From Candidatus Aquidulcis sp. (lineage in GTDB: Bacteria; Chloroflexota; Anaerolineae; UBA4142): a stretch of 64,000 nt of DNA. The translations under genes and the position numbers were made by a program. The notes beneath the pieces are model-generated. The model had not been told where the DNA came from, did not search any database, and saw only the letters and a program-made list of their open reading frames with translations. Below, one piece after another: positions 41,839 to 51,406 of the stretch; position 1 is the first letter of the stretch, and each line of letters begins with the position of its first letter. The stretch spans positions 1-64,000 of the forward strand of contig DYJA01000029.1 of assembly GCA_020723345.1 (NCBI GenBank). The letters run 5' to 3'.

Positions 41839-44283
41839 ATGACATACAAAGATGCAACCCTGCCAATCGAGCAACGTGTGGATGATCTGTTGGCGCAAAT
41901 GACGTTGGAAGAAAAAGTGGCGCAATTGTGTTGCGTGATGCCGCGCATGTTAATCGGCGATCAAATCCCCGACCCAGGATTGATGAAAAAGTACATGGCA
42001 AATGGTCTCGGGCGGATGGCGCAATTCTCGATGGTGTTCGTCGACAACCCGGAGCAGATCGCCGAGTTTGCCAATCACATTCAAAAGTTCGTGATCGAAA
42101 ATACGCGACTCGGAATCCCGCTGATGTTCCAGAATGAAGCGTTGAACGGATTCACCGCCGTCGGCGCAACCAACTTTCCCACGCCGATCGCGCTGGCATC
42201 GACCTGGGAACCCGAGTTGGTGGAACAAGCCGCGCAAGTGATCCGTGATCAGATGCGCGCGACCGGCGTTCACATCGCGCTTGCGCCGGTGATTGACCTG
42301 GCGCAAGACCCGCGCTGGGGGCGTGGGCATGAAGCTTTTGGCGAAGACCCGTATCTTTCGTCGGCATTCGGTGCGGCGTTCGTGCGCGGCTTGCAAGGCG
42401 CTGATTTGCGAACAGGCGTTGTCTCGTGCGCCAAACATTTTCTGGGCTACAGCATTTCGCAAGGTGGCTTGAACATGGGCGCGGTACGCATCGGCGAGCG
42501 CGAATTGTACGAGACGTTTGCGCGTCCCTTCGAGACTGCGATCCATGAATGTGATTTGGCGATGGTAATGGTGACGTATTCCGAAATCGACGGTCAGCCG
42601 GTGAGCGTCAACAAAAATATTTTGCGCGATTTGTTGCGCGACAAGATGGGATTCAAAGGGTCGGCGACTTGCGATGGTCACTCGATTGAGTTGACCGTTA
42701 CAAAACAACATGTGGCGAAGAACATGCAAGAAGCCGCGATCATGGCGATTGAAGCCGGGCTGGATGGGGATACTCCTGTCTCCGAAGCGTATCACGAACT
42801 AGTTGGCGCGGTCAATCAGGGTCTGGTCGATGTGAAATATGTGGACGAAGCCGTGCGGCGCATTCTAACCATCAAGTTCCGGCTGGGGTTGTTCGAGAAT
42901 CCGTTCGTCGATGTGAACAAGGTCAGGTCGGCTTTCGAAAATCCGGCGCATCGTCAACTCTCGCGCAAATTGGCGGAGCATTCGATCACGCTGCTCAAGA
43001 ACGATGGACATTTGCTGCCGTTGAAAAACGTCAAGACGATTGCGGTGATTGGTCCCCACGCCGATAGCGTGCGCGATAGTCTGTTCGCCGGGTACACCTT
43101 CCCGGCAATGATGGAAATGATAAAGAACTTGCGCCGCGGCGGCAGAGCATCCATGCAAGGTGTGGCGGATAAAGTCATGGAGCAAGAGAACCAGAAGTCG
43201 GAGCCGTCCGAGTTTTTTGTCGCGCTGGGCGAACTCGGTGACATCAATCAATATATCGAGAAGGAATATGGCGCGGTCAGTCTGCGCGACGCAATCGCGA
43301 AACGCAAAGGTGTGGAGGTGATCTACGCCAAGGGCTGCGGCATCGCTGATCCATCCAAGGATGGATTCGCGGAAGCAGTCGCGGCAGCGCGAAAAGCAGA
43401 CGTGGTTGTGGTCGCACTCGGCGGCAGATCGGGCTGGGGCAAGGATGCCACTTGTGGTGAAGGGCGCGATGCGTCCACCATCGAATTGATGGGAGTTCAG
43501 GAGGAATTGCTCAAAGCGATTCACGCGATCGGCAAACCGGTGGTACTTGTACTTTTCGATGGGCGACCACTCGCGATTCCGTGGGCGGCAGACGCTTCGC
43601 GTATTCCAGCGATTATCTATGCCTGGTTCCCTGGTCAAGCCGGCGGCGAAGCGCTCGCGGATGTTTTGTTTGGCGAGGTCAACCCCGGCGGAAAATTGCC
43701 GGTGACGATACCGCGCAGCACTGGTCAGGTACCGCTATTCTACAATCATAAAGCAGGCAGCGGTTACCAAACAAACTACAACGAAGGCGTCGCCGCTTTC
43801 CTAGGTTACGGCTATGTCAATGAATCGAACCTGCCCTTGTACGCGTTCGGGCACGGATTGAGTTACACAAGATGTGAATTCAGCGATTTGCAGTTGAGCG
43901 CAAAGCAAGTTGACTCGTCCGGTGAAATCGCGATTGCGTGTTCGATCAAAAATGTTGGCGTTGTGGCGGGCAGTGAAGTGGTGCAACTCTACCTGCACGA
44001 TTGCGAAGCGCGCGTCACTCGCCCGGTGCAAGAACTGGTCGGGTTCAAGCGCGTCGAACTCAAACCGGGGGAGCGTTGCAGGGTGACGTTCGTCGTGAAG
44101 ATGAATCAACTTGGCTTTTACAATCACAACATGCAGTTCGTTGTCGAGCCGGGCAACATGGAAGTGATGATTGGCGCGAGTTCGGATGACATTCGCTTGC
44201 GAAGCGCGTTTGAGATCACCGGCGAAACTGTGTCGGTGCTAGGCAAACGCAGTTACCTCTCGCAAGCGCAAGTCGAGAAATAG
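41839..44283 (+). CDS. GH3 glycoside hydrolase (beta-glucosidase/xylosidase-like)
   Basis: An 814-residue three-domain GH3 enzyme: TIM barrel (about 1-350), alpha/beta sandwich (about 380-640) and a C-terminal fibronectin-III-like domain (about 690-790). The nucleophile is probably D279 in GSATCDGHSIE, a variant of the common VSDW motif. PRWGRGHEAFGEDPYL and CAKHFLGYS are standard substrate-site blocks. No signal peptide, so it should be cytoplasmic. An unusual Lys/Glu-rich stretch (about 430-480) lies within the second domain. It sits between a sugar transporter and a sulfatase-fold gene. Confidence 0.9.
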   Translation: MTYKDATLPIEQRVDDLLAQMTLEEKVAQLCCVMPRMLIGDQIPDPGLMKKYMANGLGRMAQFSMVFVDNPEQIAEFANHIQKFVIENTRLGIPLMFQNEALNGFTAVGATNFPTPIALASTWEPELVEQAAQVIRDQMRATGVHIALAPVIDLAQDPRWGRGHEAFGEDPYLSSAFGAAFVRGLQGADLRTGVVSCAKHFLGYSISQGGLNMGAVRIGERELYETFARPFETAIHECDLAMVMVTYSEIDGQPVSVNKNILRDLLRDKMGFKGSATCDGHSIELTVTKQHVAKNMQEAAIMAIEAGLDGDTPVSEAYHELVGAVNQGLVDVKYVDEAVRRILTIKFRLGLFENPFVDVNKVRSAFENPAHRQLSRKLAEHSITLLKNDGHLLPLKNVKTIAVIGPHADSVRDSLFAGYTFPAMMEMIKNLRRGGRASMQGVADKVMEQENQKSEPSEFFVALGELGDINQYIEKEYGAVSLRDAIAKRKGVEVIYAKGCGIADPSKDGFAEAVAAARKADVVVVALGGRSGWGKDATCGEGRDASTIELMGVQEELLKAIHAIGKPVVLVLFDGRPLAIPWAADASRIPAIIYAWFPGQAGGEALADVLFGEVNPGGKLPVTIPRSTGQVPLFYNHKAGSGYQTNYNEGVAAFLGYGYVNESNLPLYAFGHGLSYTRCEFSDLQLSAKQVDSSGEIAIACSIKNVGVVAGSEVVQLYLHDCEARVTRPVQELVGFKRVELKPGERCRVTFVVKMNQLGFYNHNMQFVVEPGNMEVMIGASSDDIRLRSAFEITGETVSVLGKRSYLSQAQVEK

Positions 44284-44374
44284 GAATTGACGGCGATTGT
44301 GCAGTGCCGACAGAACCTTTTCACTCGTTTAGCAGAGCACGCGGTCCAAAATTTTCGTCGAAAGGACAAAAACG

Positions 44375-45775
44375 ATGAACCTGATTGTGATTATGACTGA
44401 TTCTCTACGCAAGGATCATGTTGGCGCGTACGGCAACAAGCGCGTTCGCACCCCGGGGATAGACAAATTCGCTGCCAAGAGCTTGGTGTTCGAACGCGCT
44501 TTTCCGGAAGGGTTGCCGACGATCAATGTTCGCCGTGCGCTCTTCACGGGGCGACGCTCTTTTCCCAGCTATGACTGGGCACCATGGAAGGGGGACCTCG
44601 TACCCTTCCTTGGGTGGCAGCCGCTCAGCGAGGACGATGTGACACTGACCGAAGTATTACGCGCAAATGGATATGTCTGTGGTCTAGTCGCCGATTCCTA
44701 TCACATGTTCAAGCCGCGTCAGAATTTTGCCCGCGGTTTTCATGCCTACACCTTCATTCGGGGACAAGAAACCGATCCCTGGAAGAGTGGTCCGGTGCCG
44801 GACGAACTGGTCAAAAAGTACTGCCATCCCGAGTTGGATCGCCGGCACAAAATCCGAACCTTACAACACCTTCGGAACAACCTGTGGCGGAAGACTGAAG
44901 AAGACTATTTGCCGGCTCGAGTCTTTCGCACCGCCGCCGAGTGGCTAGAGGAGAACCGGTCGTACAAGAACCTGTTTCTGTGGGTAGATTGCTTCGACCC
45001 GCACGAGCCGTGGGATTCTCCAAAGGAATATGTTGATCTGTACGACCCAGGATACACAGGGCGCGATTTCATTCTGCCCCAGTCAGGAGATTGCAGTTAC
45101 ATGTCACCGGCGGAGCTGAACCACTGCCGTGCCAACTATGCCGGCGAAGTGACGTTTGTGGACAAGTGGTTCGGCTGGTTCATGGAGCGGGTCGAAGAAC
45201 TGGGATTGATGGAGAACAGCGTGATTCTGTTCCTTGCGGATCATGGGCATCCGCTTGGAGAACACGGCATTATTTCCAAGAATCCGACGTGTCTGTATCC
45301 GGAACTGGTGGATGTTCCGTTTATGCTGCGGATTCCAGGGCGCACTCAGGAAGGGAGCCGGACGAATGTGTTGGTGCAGTTCCACGACGTAGCGCCGACA
45401 TTGCTGGATGCGCTTGGAGTGGCGTATCCGGCGGATTACACGCATAATGGGCAGAGTTTCCTAAATGCGCTTGCGCCGGGGGTGCCTTCGCCGCGCGATC
45501 ATTTTGTCTGCGGGTATCATGACAGCGCATTGGTCGAAGATGGAGAGTGGTCCTACATCTTTACCCAGGATCCATCCTCGCGCCGGCTCTTCAACATTCG
45601 TCAAGACCCAGATTGGCGCACCAATCTCTATGCGGACAAGCCAGTGGAGGTAAGGCGACTGCACTCTCTCTTGCTCGAGGTAGCCGACCCCGAGAAGTTG
45701 AAGAACAAGATTGATTTCAATCCGATTCACTTTTTTCCCCCATCCGACGCTTTGAATGCGAGGGAATTGCGGTGA
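44375..45775 (+). CDS. Sulfatase-fold hydrolase with Thr at the nucleophile position (type T, divergent copy 3)
   Basis: A 466-residue alkaline-phosphatase-superfamily protein. The active-site segment is TINVR: Thr49 (ACG codon) replaces Cys/Ser, the following Pro is Asn, and R53 is kept. VIMTDSLRKD and LFLADHGHPLGEHG carry metal ligands; FDPHEPWD is shared with the other type-T copies. It is more distant from copies 1 and 2 than they are from each other. No signal peptide. It is the last gene of the sugar-transporter/GH3 group. Confidence 0.83.
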   Translation: MNLIVIMTDSLRKDHVGAYGNKRVRTPGIDKFAAKSLVFERAFPEGLPTINVRRALFTGRRSFPSYDWAPWKGDLVPFLGWQPLSEDDVTLTEVLRANGYVCGLVADSYHMFKPRQNFARGFHAYTFIRGQETDPWKSGPVPDELVKKYCHPELDRRHKIRTLQHLRNNLWRKTEEDYLPARVFRTAAEWLEENRSYKNLFLWVDCFDPHEPWDSPKEYVDLYDPGYTGRDFILPQSGDCSYMSPAELNHCRANYAGEVTFVDKWFGWFMERVEELGLMENSVILFLADHGHPLGEHGIISKNPTCLYPELVDVPFMLRIPGRTQEGSRTNVLVQFHDVAPTLLDALGVAYPADYTHNGQSFLNALAPGVPSPRDHFVCGYHDSALVEDGEWSYIFTQDPSSRRLFNIRQDPDWRTNLYADKPVEVRRLHSLLLEVADPEKLKNKIDFNPIHFFPPSDALNARELR

Positions 45776-45782
45776 TGGTGAA

Positions 45783-48700
45783 TTACACTATCTTCAATGC
45801 TTGCGCTTGCGCCAACGCGCGCGCGCGATTGTTCACACTCAACTTGCGATAGATGTTTTTCAAGTGTGTGTTTACCGTATTGCCGGAGATGGACAACTGC
45901 GCGGCAATCTCTCCGTTGGATGCGCCAGCACTTGCCATCTGCAGCACCTGACGTTCGCGCACGCTGATGGATGCCGCTGTAGACAAAACACTCAGTTCAT
46001 CTTTTGATAACAACTTTGGCGCGCCCAGCGTGTGACCTAGGATTCGCAAGATTTCTTTGACGAACGATTGTGTTTCGGTTGTGAATTTTTCAGTATGTAA
46101 CACAAGCGCGAGCAATCGGGCACACTGCGCGCCATAATCCAAGAACGGACGCAGCCACGCTTCCGGCGCGGCTAAGCGAACGGCATCCGCCATCACCTGG
46201 CGCGCTTGATTGAGTTGATGTTGTTCGAACAACGCAATTGCCAACATGATGCGCGCGCCGAGCAAAGGTTGACTGCGGAGACCGTGCGGGTATTGCGCGA
46301 GCAGACGCGTGAGCATTGCTTGCGCGTCCGCATACTTTTTTTGCGCTAACAGAAATTCGGCGCGGACAAACGCCGTCAAAGGATGCGTGTCTGCGTCGCT
46401 GCCTTCACTCAACAATCGTTCTGCCGCGTCACAATCTCCCTGACGCACGCAAAACAGGGCTTGATACGCAATCAAGTCTTCGTCGAGCCACAAGCCCGAT
46501 GGATGTTTGATGTGCAATTCGCGTATGGCTTGCATCGTCGCGAGCGCGGCTGTGGGATTGCCTTGCGCCGATTGAATCGACGCGCGTTGAATCGCCAGCG
46601 CAACCGGCATATTCGTGCTGGTTGGATTGGGATCCACCTCCGCGGCGCGCAAAAGCATTTGATGCGCCTGCGCCAATTGATTGCGTTCAAAATACACGCG
46701 GCTCAACACGCTCAGGATGATGCTTGCCGGTCCCGGCAATTTGCCGAGTTGAACGAGCGCGTGCCGTAAAACTTGGTGCGCGATCTTCTCGCTGCGGCGA
46801 AGTTGTCCGCGTGACATGGCGAGCGTGGCGCACGATGACCCCGCAATCAGAATGACAAAGAGATTCCGTTGCGCGAGCGCCATTTGATAGACCTGCTGTG
46901 ACTGCGCCTCCGCTTGATCCAGTTCCGACCGACGATAGTAGTTCATAAAGCGCGGAAGGAGATTCAACAATTGCCATCCACCGTCGCGTTCCGCCCGAAT
47001 CGGTAACTTGACTGTCTCAGGACTGCCCACTGCCCAAAGACGGCGAATCTTTTGAATCTCTGCGAGCACATCTTGTTCGTCGTTCGTTCGCGCCGCGGTT
47101 GGCTTGCGCCGAATATTCTTTTCGATCCGCGCGAGAAACTGTTCGACCTCGGCGGGCGGCATTGCCACGCGCGCCAAGCGCAGGTACACGAACAGCAGCG
47201 TCTTGTGTTGTTGCATGACTGTTTCCGGCAATTGCCGCAGCCAACGCAGCAATCGCGAATCTTCGCCAAACTCTTCCAACTCGCGTTGCGCCACGCTCTC
47301 GATTAAAGCGGCTGCTTCTTCCCAATCTTCGATTTCCAACAAATGATACACGGCGTCCGCCGGCGCGTTGTGAACGCGATACCATTCGGCGGCTTGGCGA
47401 TGCAAGCGCGGAATTTCGGCGGGGAATTGTGTCTGCAATTGATTGCGCAACATTTCGGCGAACAAGTCGTGATAGCGATACCAATCCTGTTCCCCCAAGC
47501 GTGTTACGAAAAGATTTTCTTCCCACAAGCGCGACAACATTTCCGCGCCATCCGATTTCCCTATAACCGCATCGCACAAATCGCCGGTGAGTTGTCGCAG
47601 GATGGATGTTCTGACCAAAAAGGATTGCGCCTCCGGCGATTGGCGATACAGCACGCTCTCCGCAAAATATTCGCGCAGAAAAGTGTGCGCGCCGGTAAAT
47701 GTGGTCAAGAAATCGCGATGGTTGCCTTGCTGAGTCAGAGCCAACGCCGCGAGCGCCAAACCGGTCACCCAGCCCGCGGTGTGCTTGACGATCGCGTGCA
47801 TCTCGCTGTACGCTAACGGATGGCTCGGTAGGTTCTGCCACAAAAAGTCAATGCCCTCGTCCAGCGTGAAACGCAAATCGTCTATTTGGATTTCGGTGAG
47901 GATTTGTTTCGCGCGCAGATGCCCCCGCGCGAAAGGCGGTTTAGCGTGACTGGAGATGACGAGCTGCAAACCCGGCGGCAAGTGTTCGAGCAAGGTCTGG
48001 AGCGCGGCGTGAATTTCCGGATGTTGGATGCAATGATAATCGTCCAGAATCAAACCGATGCGCGGAAGGGTGGCATTGGCGAGGCGAACGACATCATTCG
48101 CGAGTAGGGTCACAATTTCGGAGAGGGCGGTTGACGATGGGAAATGAACCTGTCCGAGGTTCTGTCCCAGGTTCGGATTCACGGCTTGCAGCGCAGCCGC
48201 CACCGTGTACCAAAAACGCAAGGGGTGGTCATCGGCATTGTCGAGCGACACCCACGCCACGGGTATCCCACACGACTGTTGCCATTCATTCAGTAACGTG
48301 CTTTTGCCGAATCCGCTCGGCGCAATGACCAGAGTTACCGGCTTGTTGATGCGCTGAATCAGCCGCGGACGCGCGATGAGATGACGCGGCAAAGCGGGCG
48401 GCTTGATTTTCGATAACGGCAAAAAAGAATAGTCGGTCTCGTTTCTGCCCGGAGGAGTGGCTGTGAAATCAGACGGTTTCGCGGGGTTCACAAAGCGCGC
48501 GAGCGTGGCTTGTCCCGCCAATCGCGCGCTGGCTTGCTCGAGACGTTCACGCGTCAATTCTTCGGCACGCCCCAGGTACGCCTTGAAAAGTTTGCCATCG
48601 CGCCGACGATAGGCGTACCAGTAGGCGATGTCGCGCCGCAGTTCGCGCCGCGCGCTAAGGTGTCCTGCTTCGCCTTCGAAGAAAAATCCGTCGTGATGCC

Positions 48701-48815
48701 GCAGCCAAGTTTGCCAAACGGGTGACCCAACTTGAATCGTTTGGGCTGGCACTCTCCGCGTCCCTGGAACTTGCAACACGTCATTTCGAACTACGGGTAT
48801 GTCGCGCTTCCGCAT
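45783..48815 (-). CDS. MalT-type LuxR-family ATP-dependent regulator
   Basis: A 1010-residue STAND-class regulator. Residues 1-100 form a segment ending with RRDGKLFKAYLGRAEELT that I associate with Chloroflexota members. The NTPase has Walker A APSGFGKST at 165-173. TPR-like repeats fill about 480-930 and a LuxR helix-turn-helix lies at the C-terminus (SVRERQVLQMASAGASNGEI). MalT-type proteins activate carbohydrate genes on binding a sugar plus ATP. It is divergent from the pgmB/GH3/sulfatase operon, its likely target, and ends 8 bases from the previous gene. Confidence 0.9.
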   Translation of the reverse strand: MRKRDIPVVRNDVLQVPGTRRVPAQTIQVGSPVWQTWLRHHDGFFFEGEAGHLSARRELRRDIAYWYAYRRRDGKLFKAYLGRAEELTRERLEQASARLAGQATLARFVNPAKPSDFTATPPGRNETDYSFLPLSKIKPPALPRHLIARPRLIQRINKPVTLVIAPSGFGKSTLLNEWQQSCGIPVAWVSLDNADDHPLRFWYTVAAALQAVNPNLGQNLGQVHFPSSTALSEIVTLLANDVVRLANATLPRIGLILDDYHCIQHPEIHAALQTLLEHLPPGLQLVISSHAKPPFARGHLRAKQILTEIQIDDLRFTLDEGIDFLWQNLPSHPLAYSEMHAIVKHTAGWVTGLALAALALTQQGNHRDFLTTFTGAHTFLREYFAESVLYRQSPEAQSFLVRTSILRQLTGDLCDAVIGKSDGAEMLSRLWEENLFVTRLGEQDWYRYHDLFAEMLRNQLQTQFPAEIPRLHRQAAEWYRVHNAPADAVYHLLEIEDWEEAAALIESVAQRELEEFGEDSRLLRWLRQLPETVMQQHKTLLFVYLRLARVAMPPAEVEQFLARIEKNIRRKPTAARTNDEQDVLAEIQKIRRLWAVGSPETVKLPIRAERDGGWQLLNLLPRFMNYYRRSELDQAEAQSQQVYQMALAQRNLFVILIAGSSCATLAMSRGQLRRSEKIAHQVLRHALVQLGKLPGPASIILSVLSRVYFERNQLAQAHQMLLRAAEVDPNPTSTNMPVALAIQRASIQSAQGNPTAALATMQAIRELHIKHPSGLWLDEDLIAYQALFCVRQGDCDAAERLLSEGSDADTHPLTAFVRAEFLLAQKKYADAQAMLTRLLAQYPHGLRSQPLLGARIMLAIALFEQHQLNQARQVMADAVRLAAPEAWLRPFLDYGAQCARLLALVLHTEKFTTETQSFVKEILRILGHTLGAPKLLSKDELSVLSTAASISVRERQVLQMASAGASNGEIAAQLSISGNTVNTHLKNIYRKLSVNNRARALAQAQALKIV

Positions 48816-48824
48816 CAGACCTCC

Positions 48825-48876
48825 TTGTCAAGTTACCCAACAACGTCGATTCTACACCTGTTGTGTAACTTGTCAA
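48825..48876 (-). promoter_or_regulatory. Promoter with inverted repeat for the MalT-type gene
   Basis: On the minus strand TTGACA (48871-48876), a 16-base spacer and TAGAAT (48849-48854) resemble a sigma70 promoter. An AGGAGG ribosome site lies at 48819-48824. An imperfect inverted repeat, TTGTCAAGTTACCCAAC (48825-48841) and GTTGTGTAACTTGTCAA (48860-48876), spans the promoter and may be an operator. Confidence 0.65.
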
Positions 48877-48967
48877 ACTGATGGACCTACTCAGTCCGTT
48901 TGGTCAGTCGCGGAAATACCGTAAACGAGGGATGGGCAACGGATAATTTTAGGTTTATTGTGCGATT

Positions 48968-49630
48968 ATGCGGAGTTTTCCACAACCCAGCCGGTATATT
49001 GCCGCACTCTTCGATCTCGATGGTGTAATCGTCGATACGGCGAAGTATCACTATTTGGCATGGCGGCGGCTGGCGAATGAATTGGGTTTTGATTTTTCGG
49101 AAGCGCAAAACGAGCGATTGAAAGGCGTGAGCCGGACGCGCTCGCTCGAAATCCTGCTTGAGATTGGCAGATTGAATTTTGATGAGCCGACCAAACAAAT
49201 GCTTGCCGCAAAGAAAAACGTGTGGTACGTCGAGCACATTCAAAAGATGGATGCATCCGAAATCCTGCCCGGCGCGCGCGAATGTTTGATGCGATTGCGC
49301 GCCAGGGGTGTGAAAACCGCGCTCGGCACCGCGAGCAAAAACGCGCCGCTCATCTTGCGCAATTCGAAAATCGAAAATCTTTTCGATGCGATTGTAGACG
49401 GCAACAAGGTCACCAAAGCCAAGCCCGACCCCGAAGTGTTTTTGCTCGGCGCGCGCGAACTGGGTGTGAGTGCCAATTTATGCGTCGTGTTTGAAGACGC
49501 CGAGGCGGGGTTGCAAGCGGCGAGAATCGCAGGGATGTATGCGGTCGGCATTGGCAAAGCCGATGTGCTAAAGAGCGCGAATGTCGTTGTGGCGGGTTTG
49601 CATGCGTTTGTCGAAGACACAATATTCTGA
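48968..49630 (+). CDS. pgmB: Beta-phosphoglucomutase (HAD family)
   Basis: A 220-residue HAD-superfamily protein. FDLDGVIVDTAKYH contains the nucleophile and acid/base Asp pair. LKGVSRTRSLEILL is the beta-PGM cap signature, GTASKN is HAD motif II, and VFEDAEAGLQAA is motif IV. It interconverts beta-glucose-1-phosphate and glucose-6-phosphate, usually after a disaccharide phosphorylase. No phosphorylase is in the window. It heads a tight group with two GH3 genes and a sulfatase (gaps of 24, 18 and 20 bases). Confidence 0.88.
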   Translation: MRSFPQPSRYIAALFDLDGVIVDTAKYHYLAWRRLANELGFDFSEAQNERLKGVSRTRSLEILLEIGRLNFDEPTKQMLAAKKNVWYVEHIQKMDASEILPGARECLMRLRARGVKTALGTASKNAPLILRNSKIENLFDAIVDGNKVTKAKPDPEVFLLGARELGVSANLCVVFEDAEAGLQAARIAGMYAVGIGKADVLKSANVVVAGLHAFVEDTIF

Positions 49631-49654
49631 AAAGGTGGATTCCAGGAGACTCAC

Positions 49655-51388
49655 ATGAACACTATTGATCTAAAAAGTACTCCATTCAATTTGTCTGACG
49701 ATGACATTCGTTGGGTGAAACAAACGCTGGCGACAATGGACGTGCGCGCCAAAGTCGGACAACTTTTTTGTCTGCTGGTGGCTCAGGAGGAGATCACCGA
49801 TCTACTCCGACAACTTGAAACGCTTGATTTAAAGCCCGGCGGGTTTATGTGTCGTCCATTGCCGGGCGCGGTCGTACAGAAAATTCATCGCGATTTGCAA
49901 AATCGTTTTGAGATTCCGCTGCTCCTCGCGGCGAATCTCGAACGCGGCGGCATCGGCATTGCGCTCGATGGCACGAACTTTGCCTCGCAAATGCAAGTCG
50001 CCGCGACGGATGACGAAACGATGGCGTATCGCCTCGGTCTGGTGTGCGGACGCGAAGCGCGCGCGGTCGGATGCAACTGGACGTTTTCGCCGGTCGTGGA
50101 CATTGATTTCAACTTTCAGAATCCGATCACCAACACGCGGACGTATGGCTCGGATCCTGACCGCGTGTTGCGGATGGCGCGCGCGTACATCCGAGGCATA
50201 CAAAAATGTGGACTTGACGTTTCGATCAAGCATTTTCCCGGCGATGGCGTGGATGGGCGCGACCAACATTTGCTCACCAGCGTCAACTCGTTGTCCGTCC
50301 AAGCGTGGGATGAAACATACGGCAAAATCTACAAAGAACTCATCGCGGCGGGCGCAAACACCGTAATGTCGGCGCACATTCTGCAACCGGCGTATTCGAA
50401 AAAATTACGCCCGGGGATTCGCGACGAAGATATTATGCCGTCATCGCTCGCGCCGGAATTGAACAATCAACTATTGCGCGAGCAATTGGGATTCAACGGT
50501 TTGATTGTCACCGATGCAACGCCGATGGCGGGATTCACAATTCCGATGCCGCGCGAACGCGCCGTCCCAACTTCGATTGCCGCTGGCAATGATATGTTCT
50601 TGTTTACCCACGACCTCGAAGAAGATTTTCGTTTTATGCTCGCAGGAGTCCGCGACGGCATTTTGACTCAGGCGCGTTTGGATGAGGCGGTCACGCGGAT
50701 TCTCGCGCTCAAAGCATCGCTGCATTTGCGCGAACGCAAAGCGCAAGGCGCGCTCGTGCCGGACGAAAGCGCGTTGCAGATTTTGAATTGCGCGGAACAT
50801 CGCGCGTGGGCAACCGACTGCGCGGACAAAGCCATCACGCTCGTCAAAGACACCCAGAATATTTTGCCGCTCTCGCCGGAAAAACACAAACGGATTTTGT
50901 TGTACGTGCTGGGTGACACCGGTGGATACTTGGATTTCGGTGGAACGAGCAGCAAGAAATTCGTAGAGTTGTTACGCGAACGCGGATTTGACGTGACTCC
51001 ATTTGATTACAGCAAAACCCAAGGCGCGACCATGTTCAATCATTCATTCAAGGCGCAACCAATCAATCAATGGAAACGCGAGTACGACCTCGTATTGTAC
51101 TTTGCCAGTTTGAAAACTGCGAGCAATCAAACAGTCGTCCGCATCAATTGGGCGCAACCGATGGGCATTGACGTTCCCAAGTTTGTCAGCGAAATTCCCA
51201 CGGTGTTCGTCTCGGTTGATAATCCGTATCACCTGCAAGATGTTCCCAGGGTCAAAACGTTTATCAATGCGTACACGTCGAGCGAATTCGTCGTTGAGGC
51301 GTTAGTCGAAAAATTGCTGGGCAAATCGTCCTTTCAAGGGATTAACCCGGTAGACCCGTTCTGCAACTTGTGGGACGCGCGGTTGTAG
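49655..51388 (+). CDS. GH3 glycosidase of the NagZ-like (KHFPG-x-G) branch
   Basis: A 577-residue GH3 protein. KHFPGDGVDGRDQH (about 192-205) is the NagZ-type loop with a DxH acid/base dyad at D203/H205, and D287 in GLIVTDATP is the probable nucleophile. Such loops occur in beta-N-acetylhexosaminidases, and some of these enzymes are phosphorolytic, which could explain the pgmB neighbour if the product were a sugar-1-phosphate. A second domain (about 375-577) is retained, but there is no Fn3 tail. No signal peptide. Confidence 0.82.
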   Translation: MNTIDLKSTPFNLSDDDIRWVKQTLATMDVRAKVGQLFCLLVAQEEITDLLRQLETLDLKPGGFMCRPLPGAVVQKIHRDLQNRFEIPLLLAANLERGGIGIALDGTNFASQMQVAATDDETMAYRLGLVCGREARAVGCNWTFSPVVDIDFNFQNPITNTRTYGSDPDRVLRMARAYIRGIQKCGLDVSIKHFPGDGVDGRDQHLLTSVNSLSVQAWDETYGKIYKELIAAGANTVMSAHILQPAYSKKLRPGIRDEDIMPSSLAPELNNQLLREQLGFNGLIVTDATPMAGFTIPMPRERAVPTSIAAGNDMFLFTHDLEEDFRFMLAGVRDGILTQARLDEAVTRILALKASLHLRERKAQGALVPDESALQILNCAEHRAWATDCADKAITLVKDTQNILPLSPEKHKRILLYVLGDTGGYLDFGGTSSKKFVELLRERGFDVTPFDYSKTQGATMFNHSFKAQPINQWKREYDLVLYFASLKTASNQTVVRINWAQPMGIDVPKFVSEIPTVFVSVDNPYHLQDVPRVKTFINAYTSSEFVVEALVEKLLGKSSFQGINPVDPFCNLWDARL

Positions 51389-51406
51389 GACAGAAAAGGA
51401 GACACT

